Positions 17,025 to 27,023 are shown, numbered from the stretch's first letter. The stretch: DNA of 64,000 nt from Companilactobacillus versmoldensis DSM 14857 = KCTC 3814 (GCF_001434295.1 NZ_AZFA01000001.1:62001-126000); one strand, 5' to 3'. Made by a program: numbers and translations. Notes: a model not told the origin generated them from the sequence alone.

Positions 17025-19034
17025 ATGGATAAAGGTTACCTAGTTGGCAATCGTTATGAAATAATTCGTACCCTTGGTGAGGGTGGAATGGCCAATGTGT
17101 ATTTAGCTAACGATATTAGAACGAATCAAAAGGTAGCCGTTAAAGCTTTACGTTATGACTTACAAGATGATGAATCCGTTAAGAGAAGATTTGAGCGTGA
17201 GGCTAAGGCTACAGGTACTTTGTCACACCCCCATATTGTTAACATTTTGGATGTTTGTAATGATAATGGTAATCAGTACATTATTATTGAATACGTTCAT
17301 GGACCAAATTTAAAAAAATATATTCGCGAGCATTTTCCGATTCCTTATCATGAAGTAGTCGATATCATGGAACAAATTTGCTCAGCTGTCGCTGAAGCAC
17401 ATGCTCACGGAATAATTCATCGTGATTTGAAACCAGAAAACATTTTAGTCGATGATTCTAAAGATCCGATACAAGTCAAGGTTTCTGATTTCGGAATTGC
17501 TTTGGCTTTAAGTGATCGGTCGATCACGAGAACAAATTCATTATTAGGTTCGGTCCACTATATGTCACCTGAACAGATACGTGGTGGTTCGGCAACTGCA
17601 TTGTCAGATATTTATGCATTAGGGATCATTTTATATGAGCTGTTAGCTAAAACAGTCCCATTCCAAGGTGATACCGCTGTGGCAGTGGCATTAAAACATT
17701 CAAAAGAGGATATTCCGGATTTACAAAAAATCGATCCCAATATTCCTCAAGCATTGGAAAATGTCGTTTTACGGGCAACTGCCAAAGATCCGAATCAACG
17801 TTATCAAGCAGTTACTCAAATGCACGATGATTTAAGTACTTGCTTGTTACCAGAGAGAGCTGGAGAAAAGAAATTTGTTCCGATTCCAACTAATCCGATG
17901 GCAAATAACAACTTGGATGAAACTCGTGTGATGCCACCACTTCATGAAACGGGTCAGAGACGTTTGGAACCCCCGAAAAAGAAGAGCAAGAAAAAGCGAA
18001 ATATTATTGTCGCTTCGATAATTGCTGTTTTAGCCGTTATTATCTTGCTTTTCATGGTCTTCAAAGGGAATCAAGAAACAACGGTCCCAGATCTCGGTAA
18101 TTTGACTCTCAAGCAGGCTAGGGTCATGCTTCGAGGAGCCGATTTACAAGTCGGAAACATCACCAAAGAAAATGATGACAATGTTGATGCGGGTCATGTG
18201 ATTCGGTCGGTACCTAATAAAGGATTAAAGATGAAAAATAATGCTGATGTTAATTTGGTCGTGAGTTTAGGGGCAACTTATTATAAGATGCCCAATTTAG
18301 TTGGTAAGGAATACGACGATATCTCAGACAATTTATCGAAGCGTGGGTTCAAAGTTAAATTGAAATATATGGCTAATAATAATTACACCGCAGGAACGAT
18401 TTTGCAGCAAAGTGTTTCTCCAGGTAAGAAGGTTATTGCTAAGAAACAAACTTTGACGTTAACGTTAGCAAAAGCTCAACCAGCTCGTAAGAAAGTTACA
18501 CACGTTAGAGATTTAACAGGCTACAATCTCAAGAGTATTCAAGATTATGCTAAAGAAATTAATGTTACTCTAGATGTTTCATATGATTTTTCAGATTCGA
18601 TTTCTGATGGGCTTTTGATCAGTCAGACACCAAGTGCCAATAGCGTTATCAATCCAGGAGATACACTATCAGTTACAATGTCGAAGGGACCTGAAGATTC
18701 TAAAAACAACTCCACTAGCGATAGTGATTCAAATAATGATAGTAACAATAGTAGCAGTAATAATAACAACAACAGTAATAATTCAAGTAACAGCACTAAG
18801 ACTGTAACTAGAAGTATCAACATTCCTTATACGAATGATGGTACGAATTCACCAAACAAAGTTACTATCTATCTCGGAGATAACAACCATAATGTTTCGA
18901 ATGTTTATCGGACCATGAATATTTCTCAAGATACGCCGTTAACTTTGAGTTTTAGTTTAAAAGATGGACAGACAGGGAACTACACGGTTGAAAATAATAA
19001 CTCGACCGTTTTGAGTGGTTCAGTAAGTGGGTAA
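17025..19034 (+). CDS. pknB: PASTA-domain serine/threonine protein kinase
   Basis: Membrane kinase of 669 residues that senses cell-wall fragments and phosphorylates division and wall targets. The kinase domain shows GEGGMANVY, AVKAL, HRDLKPEN, SDFGIA and the activation loop ending HYMSPEQ. A basic stretch then one membrane segment (about residues 325-346) leads to three PASTA repeats starting VPDLGNLTL, MPNLVGKEY and VRDLTGYNL. After them come a Ser/Asn-only linker of about 35 residues and a further beta-rich C-terminal region. Adjacent to its phosphatase and to rsgA. Confidence 0.96.
   Translation: MDKGYLVGNRYEIIRTLGEGGMANVYLANDIRTNQKVAVKALRYDLQDDESVKRRFEREAKATGTLSHPHIVNILDVCNDNGNQYIIIEYVHGPNLKKYIREHFPIPYHEVVDIMEQICSAVAEAHAHGIIHRDLKPENILVDDSKDPIQVKVSDFGIALALSDRSITRTNSLLGSVHYMSPEQIRGGSATALSDIYALGIILYELLAKTVPFQGDTAVAVALKHSKEDIPDLQKIDPNIPQALENVVLRATAKDPNQRYQAVTQMHDDLSTCLLPERAGEKKFVPIPTNPMANNNLDETRVMPPLHETGQRRLEPPKKKSKKKRNIIVASIIAVLAVIILLFMVFKGNQETTVPDLGNLTLKQARVMLRGADLQVGNITKENDDNVDAGHVIRSVPNKGLKMKNNADVNLVVSLGATYYKMPNLVGKEYDDISDNLSKRGFKVKLKYMANNNYTAGTILQQSVSPGKKVIAKKQTLTLTLAKAQPARKKVTHVRDLTGYNLKSIQDYAKEINVTLDVSYDFSDSISDGLLISQTPSANSVINPGDTLSVTMSKGPEDSKNNSTSDSDSNNDSNNSSSNNNNNSNNSSNSTKTVTRSINIPYTNDGTNSPNKVTIYLGDNNHNVSNVYRTMNISQDTPLTLSFSLKDGQTGNYTVENNNSTVLSGSVSG
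18700..18805 (+). repeat. Ser/Asn-coding low-complexity tract in pknB
   Basis: AGT/AAT/AAC-rich repeats encode a run of serine, asparagine and a few aspartates between the third PASTA domain and the C-terminal region. It looks like a flexible extracellular linker and is a likely site of length variation. Confidence 0.7.
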
Positions 19035-19040
19035 TTGCCA

Positions 19041-19931
19041 ATGGAAAGACAAGGTAGGATCATTAAATCAATCAGTGGCTTCTATGATGTGATCGACCAA
19101 CAAACAGACGAGTTAGTTAGGACCAGAGCTCGCGGGAATTTTCGTAAACGTGGTATCAAACCGGTCGTTGGTGATCTGGTCAATTACGAGAATAGTGGAG
19201 ACTTAGGATACATTTTGGAATTATTACCAAGACGAAATAGTTTAGTGAGACCACCAATAGCTAATATTGACCAAGCAATTGTTGTTACTTCAGCTATTGA
19301 GCCTAAGTTTTCTAGTAACTTACTTGATAAGATCTTAGTTAATATCGAACACAATGGGATAAAACCACTGATTTTTTTAACTAAGACTGATTTGATCAGT
19401 TTGACAGATTATCAATCTTTAAAGGATACCTTGCGAGGTTATCAAATTGCCGATTATCAAATTTTCGACGATCAAGATAGTTATAATCATAAGCAGTTGC
19501 AACACTTGGAAAATGAATTTACTGACAAAGTAACTGTTTTTACCGGTCAATCTGGAGCTGGAAAATCCACATTGTTGAACCATATCAATCCCGATTTAAA
19601 TATTGCGACGGCAGAAATTTCGCAAACTTTGAATCGTGGTAAACATACGACTAGACAAGTTTCATTATTTGAATTGTCAGGCGGTCTAGTTGCTGATACA
19701 CCTGGTTTTTCATCCTTAGAATTGATCGATATCGATAAAGATGAATTACCAACGCTTTTCCCAGAATTTTTGAAATATAGTCCGGAATGTCAGTTTCGTG
19801 GTTGCAAACACGTCAATGAACCAGGCTGTATGGTCAAAGAAAAGGTAAATTCTGGAGTGATAATGCAAAGTAGATACGACAATTACTTGTATTTCTTGAA
19901 TGAAATAAATTCATACAAAAAACGATACTGA
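19041..19931 (+). CDS. rsgA: Ribosome small subunit-dependent GTPase A
   Basis: Circularly permuted GTPase of 296 residues that checks late 30S maturation. Order: OB fold, then G4 TKTD, G1 GQSGAGKSTLLN and G3 DTPGF, then a zinc-binding C terminus with CQFRGCKH and a later Cys in EPGCMV. The ATG at 19041 is preferred over an in-frame TTG two codons upstream. It starts six bases after the pknB stop. Confidence 0.96.
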   Translation: MERQGRIIKSISGFYDVIDQQTDELVRTRARGNFRKRGIKPVVGDLVNYENSGDLGYILELLPRRNSLVRPPIANIDQAIVVTSAIEPKFSSNLLDKILVNIEHNGIKPLIFLTKTDLISLTDYQSLKDTLRGYQIADYQIFDDQDSYNHKQLQHLENEFTDKVTVFTGQSGAGKSTLLNHINPDLNIATAEISQTLNRGKHTTRQVSLFELSGGLVADTPGFSSLELIDIDKDELPTLFPEFLKYSPECQFRGCKHVNEPGCMVKEKVNSGVIMQSRYDNYLYFLNEINSYKKRY

Positions 19932-19943
19932 GGGGTAGAAGTT

Positions 19944-20615
19944 ATGACAAATAAGATTGCACCATCAATATTATCAGCGGATATTATGAACTTGGAAAAG
20001 GATGTAAAAATGGCTGAAAGAGCCGGAGCAGATTTATTCCACGTTGACATCATGGACGGACATTTTGTACCAAATATGTCCTTTAGTCCCAGTGTCGTAG
20101 CAGGAATGAAACGTGTCACAGACAAGCCATTGGATGTTCACATGATGGTCGACAATCCTGATGATTTCATTAAACCCGTTGTTGATGCTGGAGCTGACAC
20201 GGTCTTGATTCATGCTGAAAGTACTAATCATATTTATCGTTCCATTGAATTGGTCAAAAGTTTGGGAGCCAAAGCAGGTGTCGTTATTAATCCGGGAACT
20301 CCATTGGAGAACGTTAAATACTTATTCCCAATTATTGACCAAATCTTGGTGATGACAGTTAATCCAGGTTTTGGTGGACAAAAATTTATCCCAGGAATGT
20401 TGAAAAAAATTCAACGTTTAGACCAATTGCGTCAGACTACTGATGATGACAATTTCGAAATCGAGGTTGATGGTGGCGTTAACGAACAAACTATCAAACA
20501 ATGTTCCGAAGCCGGAGCTGATATTTTTGTAGCTGGTTCATATTTGTTTGCTGGCGAAGGAGAAGAAGAATTTTCAAAGAAAATCGCAAATTTAAGAAAA
20601 TTAGCGGAAGACTAA
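19944..20615 (+). CDS. rpe: Ribulose-phosphate 3-epimerase
   Basis: TIM-barrel enzyme of 223 residues interconverting ribulose-5-P and xylulose-5-P. SILSADIMNL, HVDIMDGHFVPNMSF and VNPGFGGQKF motifs with metal and phosphate ligands are clear, as is EVDGGVN near the end. GAGGGGT precedes the start. The rsgA-rpe-thiN order is typical of Firmicutes. Confidence 0.97.
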   Translation: MTNKIAPSILSADIMNLEKDVKMAERAGADLFHVDIMDGHFVPNMSFSPSVVAGMKRVTDKPLDVHMMVDNPDDFIKPVVDAGADTVLIHAESTNHIYRSIELVKSLGAKAGVVINPGTPLENVKYLFPIIDQILVMTVNPGFGGQKFIPGMLKKIQRLDQLRQTTDDDNFEIEVDGGVNEQTIKQCSEAGADIFVAGSYLFAGEGEEEFSKKIANLRKLAED

Positions 20616-20616
20616 A

Positions 20617-21282
20617 ATGAAAAGAATAAATATCCTATTAGGAGGCCCTAAGAGCGATTATCCAAGCGATTTATTGAATAATGCATCAATCATACCTGGC
20701 AAGTGGGTCGGGGCTGATAGAGGCAATTTATATTTAATTTCACATGGGGTAATGCCGGAGATGGCTATCGGTGATTTTGATTCAATCAACAAGAAAGAAC
20801 AAAAATTGATCAAAGAAAATATTCCTGACTTTGAAAAATTTCCTCCGGAAAAAGATGATACTGATTCACAGTTGACGATTTTGGCAGCGCATGAAAGATT
20901 TCATGCTGAACACTATTATATCTATGGTGCGACCGGTGGAAGAATTGATCATTTTTTAGTAAATTTATATCTGCCATTTGACAAAAGATTTGCTGACTTT
21001 TATGATCGAATGTATTTTAAATCGGCTAACAATACTATCAAATTTTTCAAACCAGGGACTTACACAATTTATCATGAGAATGGTATGAAGTACGTTGCTT
21101 TTGTTAATCTTGGCCCGGTGACTAAGCTTACTTTAAAAGATGCTAAGTATAAGTTAAAGGACTTTGATTCTGATCATCCGATTAGTTGGGCAAGTAACGA
21201 ATTTGTAAAAGACACGATCGATTTCAGCTTTGAGAGTGGAGTAGTTGCCGTTATTCAAAGTCGTGATAAGAGTAAAAATTAG
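20617..21282 (+). CDS. thiN: Thiamine pyrophosphokinase
   Basis: Enzyme of 221 residues making thiamine diphosphate from thiamine and ATP. GADRGNLYL, GDFDSI, DDTDSQLT and GATGGRIDHFLVNLYL mark the family. It begins one base after the rpe stop and closes the operon started by priA. A bidirectional-looking terminator follows. Its proximity to rpe may reflect TPP use in pentose metabolism, but this is only a guess. Confidence 0.94.
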   Translation: MKRINILLGGPKSDYPSDLLNNASIIPGKWVGADRGNLYLISHGVMPEMAIGDFDSINKKEQKLIKENIPDFEKFPPEKDDTDSQLTILAAHERFHAEHYYIYGATGGRIDHFLVNLYLPFDKRFADFYDRMYFKSANNTIKFFKPGTYTIYHENGMKYVAFVNLGPVTKLTLKDAKYKLKDFDSDHPISWASNEFVKDTIDFSFESGVVAVIQSRDKSKN

Positions 21283-21317
21283 TTAAACTGATTTTTATCT
21301 TTTGATCTAGATATTTA

Positions 21318-21354
21318 AAAAAGGAGCCCCAAAGTTAATTTGGGACTCCTTTTT
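21318..21354 (+). terminator. Intrinsic terminator after thiN
   Basis: AAAAAGGAG and CCCAAA pair with TTTGGG and CTCCTTTTT, with one C-A mismatch inside the stem and a short loop. Confidence 0.85.
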
Positions 21355-21371
21355 ATATAGATTTGGTCACT

Positions 21372-21402
21372 AAAAAAAGACCATCTAAGATGATCTTTTT
21401 TT
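21372..21402 (-). terminator. Intrinsic terminator after rpmB (minus strand)
   Basis: On the minus strand AGATCATC pairs with GATGGTCT (one U-G wobble), followed by seven T. The mirrored A/T flanks mean it could also act weakly on the + strand. Confidence 0.8.
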
Positions 21403-21416
21403 AAGTAATAAATAAA

Positions 21417-21602
21417 TTATACGCGAGTAACTTTTCCTGATTTCAAAGCTCTTGCTGAAACCCAAACGCGTTTAGGTTTACCGTCAACCATAATACGAAC
21501 TTTTTGCAAGTTTGGCTTCCAAGAACGTTTTGATTGATTAAAAGCATGTGAACGCTTGTTACCGAACACTGTCTTACGGCCTGTAATAATATCTTTTGCC
21601 AT
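21417..21602 (-). CDS. rpmB: 50S ribosomal protein L28
   Basis: Protein of 61 residues with the L28 signatures [15 protein letters not shown] and [11 protein letters not shown]. It contains no cysteine, so it is a zinc-independent form. A very strong AAAGGAGGT precedes the start. It is transcribed alone and divergently from the Asp23 paralogue, the same arrangement as rpmB/yloU in Bacillus. Confidence 0.97.
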   Translation of the reverse strand: MAKDIITGRKTVFGNKRSHAFNQSKRSWKPNLQKVRIMVDGKPKRVWVSARALKSGKVTRV

Positions 21603-21727
21603 GGGACCGACCTCCTTTGGCTACATGTTTTCTTTTAAAATATCACCTGACTAATTTACCATACCAACCAAATCAAATCAATAGGATAATTAATATCAGC
21701 TTAAATCTTTAATTAAAAATCTGGCTA

Positions 21728-21736
21728 TGATAAAAT
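21728..21736 (+). promoter_or_regulatory. Extended -10 promoter element before the second asp23 gene
   Basis: TG-A-TAAAAT, an extended -10 element, lies about 45 bases before the start codon; no convincing -35 hexamer is seen. Confidence 0.45.
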
Positions 21737-21779
21737 TTTAATGTTTATAGTACATTGATCCAGATAGGAGAATCTAACA

Positions 21780-22148
21780 ATGGCAATAACAATCAATACA
21801 AAACACGGTCAAATCGATATCTCGAATAGCACAGTCGCATCAATCGTTGGTGGGGCAGCTTCAGACATTTATGGTATCGTAGGAATGGCCAGTAAGAATC
21901 AACTAAAAGACGGTATGAACACCATCTTGAAACGTGAGGATTTCTCACGTGGAGTTGTCATTCATCAAGAAAATGATAAACTTGCCGTTGATGTCTATAT
22001 CATTGTGGGATACGGTATTAAGATATCTGAAGTGGCAAAAAATTTAAAAGAAAAAGTAAAATATAATTTAGAAACAATGCTTGGAACGCCAGCTGGCACT
22101 GTGAATGTTTACGTACAAGGAATTAAAGTTTTAGATGATATTAAATAG
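21780..22148 (+). CDS. Asp23/Gls24 family protein (YloU-like)
   Basis: Protein of 122 residues of the Asp23 family. The core is visible in NSTVASIVGGAASDIYGIVGM and the C-terminal VNVYVQGIKV. It sits directly before fakA, as yloU does in B. subtilis, and is divergent from rpmB. It is distinct from the YqhY-like paralogue at 3324. Link to fatty acid kinase is inferred from conserved neighbourhood only. Confidence 0.88.
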   Translation: MAITINTKHGQIDISNSTVASIVGGAASDIYGIVGMASKNQLKDGMNTILKREDFSRGVVIHQENDKLAVDVYIIVGYGIKISEVAKNLKEKVKYNLETMLGTPAGTVNVYVQGIKVLDDIK

Positions 22149-22172
22149 GATTTGCTGGTTGGAGGAGAAATT

Positions 22173-23861
22173 TTGAGTATAGAACGTATTACTAAGAAAG
22201 AATTTTCTGATATGGTCCGTGTAGCGGCCCATCGACTTGAGAAAAACGCGAAGTTTGTTAATTCTCTAAATGTGTTCCCGGTTCCCGATGGAGATACCGG
22301 AACTAACATGAGCTTGACTATTCAAAGTGGTTTCAAATCGGTCAACGAATCAGAGGCTGCCACAGTTGGTGGCTTAGGAAAAGCCTTGGCTAAGGGATTG
22401 TTAATGGGTGCTCGTGGTAACTCTGGTGTTATTACGTCACAAATTTTCCGTGGATTTTCAAAAAGCATCGAAAGTAAAGATGATCTTACTGCTGATGATC
22501 TAGCTAAAGCTTTTGATGATGGTGTAAAGACCGCCTACAAGGCTGTCATGAAGCCAGTTGAGGGAACAATTTTGACAGTCGCTAAATACGGAGCAAACGC
22601 TGCTGTAGAAGCTACCAAGACTTCTGACGATATTGCGGTTATTATGAAAGCCGCTTTAGATGGTGCTAAAGAAGGATTGGCTAAGACACCATCGCTATTG
22701 CCAGTTTTGAAAGAAGTTAACGTTGTCGATTCTGGTGGTCAGGGATTAGTATTCATTTACGAAGGTTTCCTAGAAGCTTTAACAGGGGAAACTACAGCTG
22801 AAAGTGATGAATATACACCTAATGAAGGTGAAATGGATGAAATGGTCAATGCGACGCATCACCAATCTGTTCAGGGCCAATTCACTAATGAGGACATCAA
22901 GAATGGTTACTGTACTGAAATGATGGTCGAATTAGGTCAAGACCCTACGTCTGATGAAACTTTTGACAACGACAAAATGAGAGATTACCTAAGTACAATC
23001 GGTGATTCACTGATCGTTGTCTCTGACGATGAAGTTGTCAAAGTTCACGTTCACACCAACTACCCACGTAAAGTTTGGGAAGAAGGACGCAAATTTGGGT
23101 CACTTTCCAAAGTTAAGATCGATAATATGCGTATCCAACACGAAACTATCGTCGATAAAGACGAAGTCGTTCCTGCTCCAGCTGAAAAGAAACCAGCCGG
23201 TCCAATCGATTATGCTGTGATCGCAGTTTCAACTGGTGATGGTCTAGCAAAACTTTATGAAAGTTTAGGTGTCACTAATATTATTAGTGGTGGTCAAACA
23301 ATGAACCCATCAACTAACGATATTGTTGATGCTATCAATGCTGCTAATGCTAAACGTGCTTTAATATTACCAAATAACGGAAATATCATTATGGCAGCTA
23401 AACAAGCTGCTGGATTAGTTGATATTCCCGTTGCAATCGTACCTTCAAAGACGATTTTTCAAGGAATGACAGCAATGTTGTCATTTAATCCCGATGCAGA
23501 TCTCGATGAAAACGAAGCTAACATGGAAGACTCACTCGATACCGTCAAGAGTGGTCAAATTACTCAAGCAATCAGAGATACTTCGATCGATGGTCTAGAA
23601 ATAACTAAAGGTCATTATATGGGTATCGTCGACGGTAAGATTCAAGTTGATAATGCCGATATCGTTGTAGCAACTGAACAAATGCTTGATAAAATGATCG
23701 ATGAAGATAGTGAAGTTATCACAATCATTATTGGTCAAGATGGTAATCAAAAAGATGCTCAAGCAGTTTCTGATTATCTCGATGAAAAGTATGAAGACTT
23801 AGAGACCGAGATCCATCAAGGAGATCAACCAGTATATCCATATTTAGTTGCAGTTGAATAG
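22173..23861 (+). CDS. fakA: Fatty acid kinase ATP-binding subunit FakA (DAK-like, YloV)
   Basis: Protein of 562 residues that phosphorylates fatty acids carried by FakB, feeding acyl-phosphate to the PlsX/PlsY route. The N-terminal DhaL-like domain has NVFPVPDGDTGTNMSLT with metal-binding aspartates and GARGNSGVITSQIFRG; a DegV-like C-terminal region follows. TTG at 22173 is chosen because GGAGGAG lies 7 bases upstream, giving the family N terminus MSIERI. plsX is two genes downstream. Confidence 0.93.
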   Translation: MSIERITKKEFSDMVRVAAHRLEKNAKFVNSLNVFPVPDGDTGTNMSLTIQSGFKSVNESEAATVGGLGKALAKGLLMGARGNSGVITSQIFRGFSKSIESKDDLTADDLAKAFDDGVKTAYKAVMKPVEGTILTVAKYGANAAVEATKTSDDIAVIMKAALDGAKEGLAKTPSLLPVLKEVNVVDSGGQGLVFIYEGFLEALTGETTAESDEYTPNEGEMDEMVNATHHQSVQGQFTNEDIKNGYCTEMMVELGQDPTSDETFDNDKMRDYLSTIGDSLIVVSDDEVVKVHVHTNYPRKVWEEGRKFGSLSKVKIDNMRIQHETIVDKDEVVPAPAEKKPAGPIDYAVIAVSTGDGLAKLYESLGVTNIISGGQTMNPSTNDIVDAINAANAKRALILPNNGNIIMAAKQAAGLVDIPVAIVPSKTIFQGMTAMLSFNPDADLDENEANMEDSLDTVKSGQITQAIRDTSIDGLEITKGHYMGIVDGKIQVDNADIVVATEQMLDKMIDEDSEVITIIIGQDGNQKDAQAVSDYLDEKYEDLETEIHQGDQPVYPYLVAVE

Positions 23862-23873
23862 TTTTCCATTATG

Positions 23874-23907
23874 AAAGAAGCTAAGACTTTGTCACGGCTT
23901 CTTTTTT
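23874..23907 (+). terminator. Intrinsic terminator after fakA
   Basis: AAAGAAGC pairs with GCTTCTTT across a loop of about 15 bases, and the T run continues after it. Confidence 0.7.
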
Positions 23908-23945
23908 CAATCTACTTCTGAAATATTCATTGAGAGGGAGGCAGT

Positions 23946-25985
23946 ATGAATTTACAGGAGATTTCAGTATCCACTTTATCTGGAGTTGGTCCTAAACGGA
24001 TCAGCGCATTAGAATCACTCGGTATCAAATCAATTTATGATCTACTGTTTTACTTTCCCTTTCGATACGAAGATATGGAAGTAAAGAGTTTGAACGACGC
24101 TGTTGATCAAGAAAAGATCCTTTTAAAAGGCGTTGTAGCCAGTGATCCGGTCGTGGCTCACTTTGGTTATCGCAAGAATCGGCTAAATGTCCGAATCTTA
24201 GTCGAAAATGAATCAATCATGGTGACCTTTTTTAACCAGCCTTGGTTAAAAGATAAGTTTGAGACGGGCAACGAAGTAGCCGTTTATGGTAAATGGAATG
24301 AAAATCATCGTGCTCTAACTGGTATTAAAGTCATTGGTGATAGTCATTCAGAAGGTTCAATCGATTCAGTATATTCAGTAAATAAAAATATTCGTCAGAA
24401 AACTTTAGTGAATATGATCAAAGAGGCTTTTGATAAGTATCATCAAGATATCATTTCAGTTATTCCTGAGAGTATCATTCAAAAGTATCAATTGATGCAT
24501 GATGAACAAATGGTCAAAGGGATGCATTTCCCACAAGATGAGAATGAAAACGAAGCGGCAAGAAGAAGCGCTAAATTTCGAGAATTCTTCTTGTTCGAAT
24601 GTGGCATTCAAAGCGTTAAGGCGCGTGACAATCAAGAAAATGATGGCCTAGTTGAAAGCTATAATCAGGAATTCATCGACCAATTCATTGATAAATTGCC
24701 CTTTAAGCCAACTAATGCTCAATCAAGGGTCATCAAAGAGATTCTTGATGACATGCAATCTAAACATCATATGAATCGTTTGCTGCAAGGTGATGTTGGT
24801 TCGGGAAAAACAATCGTGGCGGTAACTGCAATGCTTGCGTCAGTCACGGCCGGATTTCAAGCAGCTATTATGGCGCCGACCGAGATCTTAGCCCAACAGC
24901 ATTTTGATAAAATTAGTTCGCTGTTAACACCCTTAAAACTGAAAGTCGGTATCTTAACTGGTTCACAGACTAAAAAAGAACATGATACGATTGCCGAAAA
25001 TGTTGCTCAGGGTCGGATCAATGTTGTTGTAGGTACACATGCTTTGATCCAGGAAAGTGTCAGTTTCAAAGATCTAGGCTTAATCGTAATTGATGAGCAA
25101 CATCGATTTGGTGTTAACCAAAGAAAAGCTCTGAGATTGAAAGGCAATAATCCTGATGTTTTAGCTATGACAGCGACGCCGATTCCTCGGACTTTGGCAA
25201 TCACGACCTATGGGGACATGGATGTCTCGAGAATCGATGAGTTACCAGCAGGAAGAAAGCCAATTGATACTTATTGGATCAGAAGTCAAAAAATCGAGCA
25301 AATGTATCGTTTTGTTGAAAAAGAGTTGAAGACTGGTGCCCAAGCATATGTGGTCACACCGCTGATTTCTGAATCAGAAAAAATCGATTTGAAAAATGCT
25401 GAAGTAATTTTTGATAAATTCAATGAATTGTTTGCTCCTAAATATAAAATTGGTTTACTGCACGGACAAATGCCAAATGATGAAAAAGAACAAGTTATGA
25501 GTGAGTTTAGCTCTCACAAATTAGACGTTCTTGTCTCAACGACTGTTATTGAAGTCGGGGTTGATGTGCCTAATGCCACTTTAATGGTGATCTATGATGC
25601 CAATCGTTTCGGCCTATCGCAGTTACATCAGCTCAGAGGACGTGTTGGCCGAGGGCAGAAACAATCATATTGTATTTTGATTGCCGATCCTAAAAATGAT
25701 ATTGCTTTAGAAAGAATGAAAATCTTAACTTCAACTAATGATGGGTTCGTTTTAGCTGAAGAAGATTTAAAAATGCGTGGTTCTGGAGATCTGCTCGGAA
25801 GTAAGCAGTCAGGATTGCCTGACTTTAAAGTTGGTAATCCAATCGTTGATTTCAACATCTTAGAAACCGCTCAGCAAGAAGCTGAACAAATGTTTAAGGA
25901 TGCAGATACGATAGAAAAACCTGAAAACAAAGTGTTAAAATTGTTTTTAAGTGTTGAGTTTGAACAATTAAATAATTTCGATTAG
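23946..25985 (+). CDS. recG: ATP-dependent DNA helicase RecG
   Basis: Branch-migrating helicase of 679 residues that remodels stalled forks and Holliday junctions. A helix-hairpin-helix-like start (LSGVGPKRISALESLGI), the OB wedge domain, Walker A GDVGSGKTIVA, the DEQHRFG box and the motif VI region LRGRVGRG are visible. GAGGGAGG precedes the ATG. recG-plsX-acpP-rnc-smc order is canonical. Confidence 0.97.
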   Translation: MNLQEISVSTLSGVGPKRISALESLGIKSIYDLLFYFPFRYEDMEVKSLNDAVDQEKILLKGVVASDPVVAHFGYRKNRLNVRILVENESIMVTFFNQPWLKDKFETGNEVAVYGKWNENHRALTGIKVIGDSHSEGSIDSVYSVNKNIRQKTLVNMIKEAFDKYHQDIISVIPESIIQKYQLMHDEQMVKGMHFPQDENENEAARRSAKFREFFLFECGIQSVKARDNQENDGLVESYNQEFIDQFIDKLPFKPTNAQSRVIKEILDDMQSKHHMNRLLQGDVGSGKTIVAVTAMLASVTAGFQAAIMAPTEILAQQHFDKISSLLTPLKLKVGILTGSQTKKEHDTIAENVAQGRINVVVGTHALIQESVSFKDLGLIVIDEQHRFGVNQRKALRLKGNNPDVLAMTATPIPRTLAITTYGDMDVSRIDELPAGRKPIDTYWIRSQKIEQMYRFVEKELKTGAQAYVVTPLISESEKIDLKNAEVIFDKFNELFAPKYKIGLLHGQMPNDEKEQVMSEFSSHKLDVLVSTTVIEVGVDVPNATLMVIYDANRFGLSQLHQLRGRVGRGQKQSYCILIADPKNDIALERMKILTSTNDGFVLAEEDLKMRGSGDLLGSKQSGLPDFKVGNPIVDFNILETAQQEAEQMFKDADTIEKPENKVLKLFLSVEFEQLNNFD

Positions 25986-25997
25986 CGAGGAATAAAA

Positions 25998-27002
25998 ATG
26001 AAAATAGCTGTAGACGCAATGGGTGGCGATAATGCCCCGCAAGTTGTAGTTGAAGGTATTGAAAAAGCCCGTAATGAATGGTCAGATATAGAGTTTGTCC
26101 TTTATGGTGATGAAACAAAGATCAAGAAATATCTTAAAGATGATAAGAATATTACTATCGTCCACACTGATGAAGAAGTTTTAGGAACTGATGAACCTGT
26201 TAAGGCTATCAGGACTAAGAAAAATTCATCGATGGTCAGAGCTGCGAAATCTGTCAAAGATGGTGAAAATGATGCAATGTTTTCATTAGGGAATACCGGT
26301 GCTTTGTTAGCTGCTGGTATTTTCATCATCGGTCGGATCAAACAAGTCGATCGGCCAGCTTTGATGCCTACTTTACCAGTTACAAATTCACCATTAGGTG
26401 TAAATATGCTCGATGTAGGTGCCAATGCAGAAGCAAAGGCTAGTTACTTACAACAATGGGCTGTCATGGGATCTATTTATGCTCAAGATGTTAAATCAAT
26501 CAAGGAACCAAGAATTGGTCTTTTGAATAATGGTTCTGAAGAAGATAAGGGCGATACTCTTCACAAAGAAGCCTATGAATTACTTTCAAATACTGAAGAG
26601 ATCAATTTTATCGGTAATGTTGAATCGAACGATATTTTAGCTGGTGTTGCAGATGTTATCGTGACGGATGGATTTACAGGAAATGCAGCTTTGAAGGCCA
26701 CTGAAGGAACTGCAACGATTTTATTAAAAGAATTGAAAAAAGCTTTGATGGACAATGGTTTCTTTACTAAAATGGGTGCAGCTATCATTGCTCCATCTCT
26801 AAAGGGTATCAAAGCAATGTTCGACACTTCTCGAGCTGGTGGAGCTGTTTTATTAGGTCTCAAATCTCCAGTTGTTAAGGCGCATGGTGCCGCTAATGTC
26901 GAAACTATTTTCTATACTGTAAAACAGATTTATGATATGTTGCTTAATGATACAATCAATAAAGCAAATACTTATTTTGAAAAAATGCAAAAAGAGCAAT
27001 AG
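25998..27002 (+). CDS. plsX: Phosphate acyltransferase PlsX
   Basis: Enzyme of 334 residues converting acyl-ACP and phosphate to acyl-phosphate at the membrane surface, first step of phospholipid synthesis. It begins MKIAVDAMGGDNAP, the family signature, and carries SLGNTGALLAAG and DVGANAEAK. It starts 12 bases after recG with GCGAGGA upstream and is followed by acpP, its acyl donor's carrier. Confidence 0.97.
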   Translation: MKIAVDAMGGDNAPQVVVEGIEKARNEWSDIEFVLYGDETKIKKYLKDDKNITIVHTDEEVLGTDEPVKAIRTKKNSSMVRAAKSVKDGENDAMFSLGNTGALLAAGIFIIGRIKQVDRPALMPTLPVTNSPLGVNMLDVGANAEAKASYLQQWAVMGSIYAQDVKSIKEPRIGLLNNGSEEDKGDTLHKEAYELLSNTEEINFIGNVESNDILAGVADVIVTDGFTGNAALKATEGTATILLKELKKALMDNGFFTKMGAAIIAPSLKGIKAMFDTSRAGGAVLLGLKSPVVKAHGAANVETIFYTVKQIYDMLLNDTINKANTYFEKMQKEQ

Positions 27003-27023
27003 TTGCTATTGAAGGAGAAAAAT

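Noticed and set aside
18623-18823. Leucine-run minus-strand open frame in pknB
   Set aside because: Complement of the Ser/Asn repeat tract; low complexity only.
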